A stretch of 40,809 nt of DNA. Source: Vannielia litorea. Its GTDB lineage: Bacteria > Pseudomonadota > Alphaproteobacteria > Rhodobacterales > Rhodobacteraceae. Made by a program: the position numbers and the translations under genes. The notes below the pieces were generated by a model that saw nothing but the letters and a program-made list of their open reading frames with translations, did not search any database and was not told the origin of the DNA. Below are positions 32,625-40,809 of this stretch, piece after piece; the stretch's first letter is position 1; each line of letters starts with the position of its first letter. The stretch covers positions 1-40,809 of the forward strand of contig NZ_QTNQ01000035.1 of assembly GCF_018424695.1 (NCBI RefSeq), in the 5' to 3' direction.

Positions 32625-33236
32625 TCAGGCCCCGTTCCAGTCGACCCCTTCCGCGTGAGCGATCGAAAGCCGGCCATCCGGCCAGGGGTGGCAGAGGTTT
32701 GCGGCCTCCATCTCGTTGCCGAGGCACCATGCTGCCCACTCATGCGGCGCGAGGATCACGCCCATGCGGTGATGGATCTGGGCGACATCACCGTTGGGTT
32801 CGCAGGTGACCGTGGCGACCTGTGCCAGCTCTGCAGCGTTCGGGGCCTTCCAAGTGTCCCAGATCGCGGCGAATCCGAGCAGCCCGCCATCCTTGGGCGC
32901 GATCCGCCAGGGCTGCTTGCGGCGGGCCTTGCCTGTCCACTCATACCAACCGTCACAGGGCACCACGCCGCGCCGCACCCCCTCGAACGCCGACTTGGCG
33001 AAGACGGTTTCGGAGCGGGCATTCACGATGGTATCCATCACCGGGCGGCCCCGCGCGTTGACCCGGCCGACCGGAATCATCCCCCAGCGCATGAGCCGCA
33101 GCGCTGCGCCATCCCACACCACCATCTCTTGCCCCGGTGCGATGTTGGCCCTCGGCCCCTGCCCCTCCGGCATGGGTGCCCCGAAGGCTGCGGCCACCTC
33201 CTCCGCCGGGCGGGTCAGCAAGAGCCGCCCCGGCAC
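32625..33236 (-). CDS. SRAP (YedK/HMCES-type) protein with Pro in place of catalytic Cys2 (203 aa)
   Basis: SRAP proteins crosslink to abasic sites in single-stranded DNA through Cys2, after removal of Met1. The supporting residues are present: Asn72 (VNARSET), Glu99 (GWYEW) and His155 (IHHRM). The start is a GTG at 33236 giving MPGRLLLTRP; the usual opening is MCGR, so the nucleophile is Pro. No alternative frame restores a Cys. The GTG lies four bases after the stop of the ABC gene, which suggests translational coupling. The protein may be inactive for crosslinking or do something else. Confidence 0.85.
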   Translation of the reverse strand: MPGRLLLTRPAEEVAAAFGAPMPEGQGPRANIAPGQEMVVWDGAALRLMRWGMIPVGRVNARGRPVMDTIVNARSETVFAKSAFEGVRRGVVPCDGWYEWTGKARRKQPWRIAPKDGGLLGFAAIWDTWKAPNAAELAQVATVTCEPNGDVAQIHHRMGVILAPHEWAAWCLGNEMEAANLCHPWPDGRLSIAHAEGVDWNGA

Positions 33237-33240
33237 CGGC

Positions 33241-35070
33241 CTAGTCCAGCGGTTTGAGCACGAAGTGGCCCGGTGCCACCTCGTCATAGACAGAGGGCGC
33301 GGGCTCGTGCCCCACGGGGAAGACCGGCGATGGGATCGGCTTGAAGTTCAGCTCCCGCTCGCTCTTGCGCTGGCGTGGGTCGGCCACCGGCACGGCCTTC
33401 ATCAGGTCGCGGGTATAGGGGTGCTGCGGGTCTTCGAAGATGGCGGAGCGGGGGCCGATCTCGACGATGCGGCCCAGATACATCACCCCGACCTGATGGC
33501 TCACGCGCTCGACAACGGCCATGTCATGGCTAATGAAGAGAAGGCTGATCCCCAGCTCGGCCTGAAGCTCGATCAGCAGGTTCAGCACCTGCGCCTGAAT
33601 GCTTACATCAAGTGCCGACACCGCCTCGTCGGCGATGATGAGCTTGGGGTTGAGCGCCAGCGCCCGGGCGATCGCCACCCGCTGGCGCTGGCCGCCCGAC
33701 ATCTCATGTGGAAAGCGGCGCAGGAAGCTGCGGGGCAGTTCCACCCTGTCGAAGAGTGCGGCGACGCGGTCCTGCACCTCAGAGCCCTTTGCCAGACCGT
33801 AGTTGTGGATCGGCTCGGCCACCTGATCCATGAGCCGCATCTGCGGGTTCAGCGAGGCGAAGGGATCCTGAAACACCATCTGCATGTCGGCCCGGGCCCG
33901 GCGCAGCTCACGCTGGTTCATCGCGATCACATCCTTGCCGCCAAGGCGCACCTCGCCTGACTGCGGCTCCACGAGCCGCAGGATCGAACGCCCGCAGGAC
34001 GACTTGCCGCACCCGGATTCGCCCACCAGAGACAGGGTTTCGGAGGTTTTCAGGTCGAAAGACACATCCTCAACCGCGTGGACATAGGCCTGGGTGCGCC
34101 GCAGAAGCCCGCCCTTAACCGGGAAGCGCGTGGTCAGGTGCTTCACCTCAAGCAGCACCTTGCGCTCGGAGGCAGGCACAACCGGATGCGCCTCGATCTC
34201 GCGCCCGAGGATCTTCAGCGGCTCCGGCTCGGACTTGCCGCGCATCTCACCCAGCTTGGGCACAGCGGAGAGCAGCGCCTGCGTATAGGGATGCTGGGGG
34301 GCCTCGAAGATCTGTTCGACGGGCCCCTCCTCGACCTTGTTGCCCTTGAGCATGACAACCACGCGGTCGGCCACCTGGGCCACCACGGCCATATCATGGG
34401 TGATGAAGAGCACCGCTGCGCCTGTTTCGCGCTTCAGCCGGTCGATCAGGGCGAGGATCTCGGCCTGGATCGTCACGTCAAGCGCGGTGGTGGGCTCGTC
34501 AGCGATGAGCAGGCGCGGCTCGCAGGCCAGCGCCATGGCGATCACCACGCGCTGACGCATCCCGCCCGAGAGCTCGTGCGGATATTGCTTGAGCCGCCGC
34601 TCCGGCTCGGGGATGCGCACGCGCTTCAGAAGCTCCAGCGCATGCTCGGATGCGGCCTTGCGGCTCATGTTCTTGTGCACGCGCAGCCCCTCGGTGAGCT
34701 GGCGCTCGATTGTGAACACCGGGTTGAGCGCGCTCATCGGCTCTTGGAAGATCATCGCGATCTCGTTGCCGCGTATGTCGCGCATAAGGCTGTTCTCGGC
34801 TTCGGAAACGTCGAGCGCTTCGCCGGTTTCACGGCGGAACTTCAATTCACCGTTGGCGATCCGGCCGCCACCGAACTCCACCAGCCGCATCAGGCTGAGC
34901 GAGGAGATGGATTTGCCCGAGCCGCTTTCGCCCACAACGCAGAGGGTTTCGCCCGGGTCGATGTGGAACGAGACGTCCTCGACGCCCACCACCAGCCCGT
35001 CGTTGGTATCGAACTCCACGCGCAGGTGGCTGACATCCACCAGTGGCTGCTTTTCGGTTTCGTCGAGCAT
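33241..35070 (-). CDS. Double-ATPase ABC protein of the dipeptide/oligopeptide/glutathione type (609 aa)
   Basis: Two complete ATPase domains are fused, as in GsiA: Walker A GESGSGKS and GESGCGKS, signatures LSGGMRQR and MSGGQRQR, Walker [13 protein letters not shown] and [12 protein letters not shown]. Each is followed by the oligopeptide-permease tail containing HPYT. It would power uptake of peptides or similar solutes. No permease or binding-protein gene is next to it in the window, so its partner lies elsewhere. It is divergent from the PuuE-UraD gene. Confidence 0.92.
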   Translation of the reverse strand: MLDETEKQPLVDVSHLRVEFDTNDGLVVGVEDVSFHIDPGETLCVVGESGSGKSISSLSLMRLVEFGGGRIANGELKFRRETGEALDVSEAENSLMRDIRGNEIAMIFQEPMSALNPVFTIERQLTEGLRVHKNMSRKAASEHALELLKRVRIPEPERRLKQYPHELSGGMRQRVVIAMALACEPRLLIADEPTTALDVTIQAEILALIDRLKRETGAAVLFITHDMAVVAQVADRVVVMLKGNKVEEGPVEQIFEAPQHPYTQALLSAVPKLGEMRGKSEPEPLKILGREIEAHPVVPASERKVLLEVKHLTTRFPVKGGLLRRTQAYVHAVEDVSFDLKTSETLSLVGESGCGKSSCGRSILRLVEPQSGEVRLGGKDVIAMNQRELRRARADMQMVFQDPFASLNPQMRLMDQVAEPIHNYGLAKGSEVQDRVAALFDRVELPRSFLRRFPHEMSGGQRQRVAIARALALNPKLIIADEAVSALDVSIQAQVLNLLIELQAELGISLLFISHDMAVVERVSHQVGVMYLGRIVEIGPRSAIFEDPQHPYTRDLMKAVPVADPRQRKSERELNFKPIPSPVFPVGHEPAPSVYDEVAPGHFVLKPLD

Positions 35071-35228
35071 GATCTGTCCCCTGTTTGGGTCAACTCTATG
35101 CCATGGCGCGCAATTCTCAATGCCCCGCGCAGCCGCCGTGGCGGCAGGTGCTTGCCATTCCCCGGGCAGGGGTAAAAACTTGGGCGGAGAGGCCGCGCGA
35201 TTGGGCCGGAAAAGGATTGGAGAGCCAG

Positions 35229-36650
35229 ATGGACCGTTACGACCGCGACATGCGAGGCTATGGCCCCCGCCCGCCCAACGCAGCATGGCCGAACGGCGCC
35301 AAGGTCGCGGTGCAGTTCGTGCTGAACTACGAGGAAGGCGGCGAGAACAACATCCTGCATGGCGACGAGGCCTCGGAGGCCTTTCTGAGCGACGTGATCG
35401 GCGCGGTGCCTTGGCCGAACCAGCGGCACTGGAACATCGAATCGATGTATGAATACGGCGCCCGCGCGGGCTTCTGGCGGCTGCACCGGCTGTTCACGGC
35501 GATGAAGATTCCGCTGACCGTTTATGGCGTGGCCACGGCGCTGGCCCGCTCGCCCGATCAGGTGGCCGCCATGCGCGAGGCTCGGTGGGAGATTGCCAGC
35601 CACGGCTACAAGTGGATTGATTACAAGGACTTCTACGAAGCCGAGGAGAAGGAGCACCTCGAAAAGGCGATTGCCCTGCACCGCGAGGTGGTGGGCGCGA
35701 GGCCGCGCGGGCTCTATGTGGGGCGCTGCTCGGAAAACACCGTGCAGATCGCAACCGAACTGGGCGGTTTTGCATATTTGTCAGATAGTTACGCCGACGA
35801 CCTGCCCTATTGGGTGCATATCTCCGGCAAGGACCAGCTGATCATCCCCTACACGCTTGAGGCCAATGATATGCGCTTCACCACCGCCTCGGGCTTTGGT
35901 GATGGAGAGCAGTTCGAGCGCTACCTGAAGGACACCTTCGATGTGCTCCATGCCGAGGGTGCGGCGGGGGCGCCGAAGATGATGAACATCGGCCTGCACT
36001 GCCGTCTCGCTGGCCGCCCCGGACGCCTGATGGCGCTGAAACGCTTTATCGACCACGCGATGGCAAAGGACGGCGTGTGGTTTGCACGCCGGATCGACAT
36101 TGCCCGGCACTGGACGATGACCCACCCACCCAAGAAGATGTCGGCCCGCCCGAGCCAAATGGACCTGACCACCTTCACCAACCGCTTCGGTTCGATCTTC
36201 GAGCATTCTCAATGGGTTGCGGAACGTGCCCACAAGCTCGAACTCGGCCCGGCGCATGACACGCCGGAGGGTATTCACAACGCGATGGCGCGGGTCTTCC
36301 GTCGCGCCAGCGAGGATGAGCGGCTCGGCGTTCTGCGTGCGCACCCCGACCTCGGGGATGCGATCACCAAGGCCGACCGGCTGACCGAGCATTCCAACGC
36401 CGAACAGCAGGGCGCGGGCCTGACCGCGCTGACCGACGAAGAGCGCCGCGAATTGACGGACCTCAATGAGCGTTACGTGGCGAAGAACGGCTTCCCGTTC
36501 ATCATCGCGGTGAAAGACCACGACAAGACGGGCATCATCCGCAAATTCCATGAACGAATGAATAACAGCAAGGGCGAGGAGATGGCCGAGGCCTGCTATC
36601 AGGTCGAGCGGATCGCCCTGCACCGGCTGTACGGGATGGATTGGACCTGA
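35229..36650 (+). CDS. Allantoinase PuuE fused to OHCU decarboxylase UraD (473 aa)
   Basis: Residues about 1-305 are a PuuE-type allantoinase of the polysaccharide-deacetylase fold (YGPRPPNAAWPNGAKVAVQFVLNYEEGGE; EIASHGYKWIDY; LHCRLAGRPGR). Residues about 315-473 are OHCU decarboxylase (FTNRFGSIFEHSQW; HPDLGDAI; LNERYVAKNGFPFIIAVK). The two act at successive stages of urate breakdown: UraD makes S-allantoin and PuuE opens its ring to allantoate. GGAGAG precedes the ATG at 35229. The adjacent divergent peptide-type ABC ATPase could serve purine or ureide import, but that is only inference. Confidence 0.92.
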   Translation: MDRYDRDMRGYGPRPPNAAWPNGAKVAVQFVLNYEEGGENNILHGDEASEAFLSDVIGAVPWPNQRHWNIESMYEYGARAGFWRLHRLFTAMKIPLTVYGVATALARSPDQVAAMREARWEIASHGYKWIDYKDFYEAEEKEHLEKAIALHREVVGARPRGLYVGRCSENTVQIATELGGFAYLSDSYADDLPYWVHISGKDQLIIPYTLEANDMRFTTASGFGDGEQFERYLKDTFDVLHAEGAAGAPKMMNIGLHCRLAGRPGRLMALKRFIDHAMAKDGVWFARRIDIARHWTMTHPPKKMSARPSQMDLTTFTNRFGSIFEHSQWVAERAHKLELGPAHDTPEGIHNAMARVFRRASEDERLGVLRAHPDLGDAITKADRLTEHSNAEQQGAGLTALTDEERRELTDLNERYVAKNGFPFIIAVKDHDKTGIIRKFHERMNNSKGEEMAEACYQVERIALHRLYGMDWT

Positions 36651-36742
36651 GCCCAACCCGCTGGCAAGGCGCGCAAAACAAGCGGCCGGGCAACGGTGCT
36701 GCCACACCGGCCCGGCCTCCCCTCGCACCTCTCGCGCACCGC

Positions 36743-37000
36743 TCAAAGACGGGTGGGACACCCTTTTTTGGCCCGGGGCTGGCCGATGTGATGGGGGTTG
36801 ATGATGAGATACCAATGCACCGGCTCGCCGGGGGCCTGCGCCTTGGAATAGGAGCAGCCCGCGGGGGTGGTGTACCACTGGCCCTGATAGCCTGCCGGGG
36901 GGCGCGGGTTGGACTTGGCCTTGCCGAAGGCCGAGGCGCTGCCGGAGAAGGCGAGGGCGGCGGCAACGGCGAGGGCTGCGATCTTGGCGGGACTCTTCAT
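36743..37000 (-). CDS. Small secreted protein of unknown function (85 aa)
   Basis: A signal peptide (MKSPAKIAALAVAAALAFSG, cleavage near SASA) precedes a short mature part of about 60 residues with two Cys, which could form a disulfide. The mature part contains NPRPPAGYQGQWYTTPAGCSYSKAQAPGEPVHWYLIINP. It resembles small conserved secreted proteins of Rhodobacterales; no function is known. The ATG at 37000 is chosen because the signal peptide begins there. Confidence 0.7.
   Translation of the reverse strand: MKSPAKIAALAVAAALAFSGSASAFGKAKSNPRPPAGYQGQWYTTPAGCSYSKAQAPGEPVHWYLIINPHHIGQPRAKKGCPTRL
36751..36769 (+). terminator. Candidate terminator of the PuuE-UraD gene
   Basis: GGGTG (36751-36755) and CACCC (36759-36763) pair around GGA and are followed by six T. 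The stem is short. It lies inside the last codons of the opposing small secreted-protein gene, 100 bases after the PuuE-UraD stop. Confidence 0.4.
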
Positions 37001-37125
37001 GCAAGCGGCTCCGATGGCTGGTTCTGCGTTGCCACCGGGTATGGCCCGCAACCGCGATGAAGAGCGGGCGAGAATGCGGCATCAATGCGCCGCTGCGCTA
37101 AGGTTTAAAGGGAATCGGAGAGTTT

Positions 37126-37201
<76 letters not shown>

Positions 37202-37236
37202 ACTGGCGCGGTATTTGGGATATGCCGCCCGGCGTG

Positions 37237-37677
<441 letters not shown>

Positions 37678-37693
37678 CTTGGGGCCTCGCTAC

Positions 37694-37713
37694 ATATTCG
37701 CTGGAGTGAATAT
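37694..37713. promoter_or_regulatory. ATTC-N8-GAAT operator-like site upstream of trxC
   Basis: ATATTC (37694-37699) and GAATAT (37708-37713) are exact inverted arms around 8 bases. The core ATTC-N8-GAAT is the pattern I recall for the ArsR-family persulfide sensor SqrR/BigR of Rhodobacter relatives, which represses sulfide-response genes. The position just upstream of trxC suits a repressor. The link is a motif match, not a measured binding site. Confidence 0.5.
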
Positions 37714-37867
37714 ATTACTGACAAAGGTCCGTTCAAGGGGGTGCGCACGGTGGTGCAAGACAGAGGCATTAACCCTGGCAAGCAGGGGGGCACAACCCGT
37801 GCACCTGCGATGCACATCCTATGCACATGTCATTCGACATAAGGGACATTAATCAATGGACCGTGCG

Positions 37868-37934
37868 CAGCACCTCTTCGGCCCTTCGGTCCTCATCGCA
37901 GCTGCGAGGAGAGGCCGAAGGGCCCGAGGAGCTG
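37868..37934. repeat. REP-like palindromic element, copy B, large imperfect hairpin
   Basis: The core TCGCAGCTGCGA (37896-37907) equals that of copy A (27447-27458). Flanking arms extend the palindrome: CAGC-A-CCTC (37868-37876) pairs with GAGG-A-GCTG (37926-37934), and GGCCCTTCGG pairs with the right-arm CCGAAGGGCC. The element lies between trxC and the end of gcvP, in a 286-base gap that holds no gene I can support. It might double as a terminator for gcvP. Confidence 0.65.
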
Positions 37935-37963
37935 CCCGTTGCGCGGTGGGCGGAATGCTCCCC

Positions 37964-40798
<2,835 letters not shown>

Positions 40799-40809
40799 GG
40801 GGGCCTCTG

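Overview
The window looks like chromosome of a marine-type alphaproteobacterium of the Rhodobacterales (Roseobacter group). This rests on the very GC-rich coding sequence, the many 4-base ATGA/GTGA gene overlaps, and the gene families present: a class I lysyl-tRNA synthetase, an NDUFS4-like complex I accessory subunit, an ArsR-ArsC fusion, a PuuE-UraD fusion and a DUF4864 protein. These are family-level identifications from reading the protein sequences; no database search was possible.

Region 1 (1-6345) is the integrase-proximal end of a prophage or phage-derived island. Small, tightly coupled early genes run left to right: a coiled-coil protein, a J-like protein without its HPD motif, a RecT-type recombinase, and a run of tiny genes. 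They end in a tyrosine integrase that abuts the 3' end of tRNA-Arg(TCT), the likely attachment site. One gene, an orphan HicB-like protein, runs against the others. The window opens with a perfect 31-bp inverted repeat.

Region 2 (6450-10582) is a four-gene arsenic operon: an ArsR-ArsC fusion, an ArsJ-associated GAPDH, ArsJ and Acr3. All junctions are 4-base overlaps, and the operon has a candidate leaderless, self-repressible promoter. Arsenate can leave by the GAPDH/ArsJ route (as arseno-phosphoglycerate) or be reduced by the ArsC domain and leave through Acr3 as arsenite.

Region 3 (10579-27388) is mostly housekeeping and conserved genes. It holds uvrB, an AT-richer unknown membrane protein, a periplasmic rhodanese, a UspA protein, a HugZ-like flavoprotein, a large beta-helix protein, lysS, a TerB-like protein, an Aer-like PAS protein, nadD and a PBP4-type peptidase. 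It also contains the remains of a MarR-GNAT gene whose winged-helix segment now lies inverted inside it.

Region 4 (27418-40798) contains a candidate micro-ORF/attenuator unit, ettA, an ATP-grasp protein, a REP-associated transposase-like gene that seems to have lost its catalytic tyrosine, and two related palindromic repeats. It also holds a cold-shock gene, dodecin, an SRAP protein with Pro instead of the catalytic Cys2, and a double-ATPase peptide ABC protein. Next come a PuuE-UraD ureide enzyme, tRNA-Ala(CGC), trxC behind an ATTC-N8-GAAT operator-like site, and gcvP. No rRNA, CRISPR array or complete insertion sequence was seen. No intergenic stretch over 300 bp is empty; the longest, 27715-28060, carries the micro-ORF unit.
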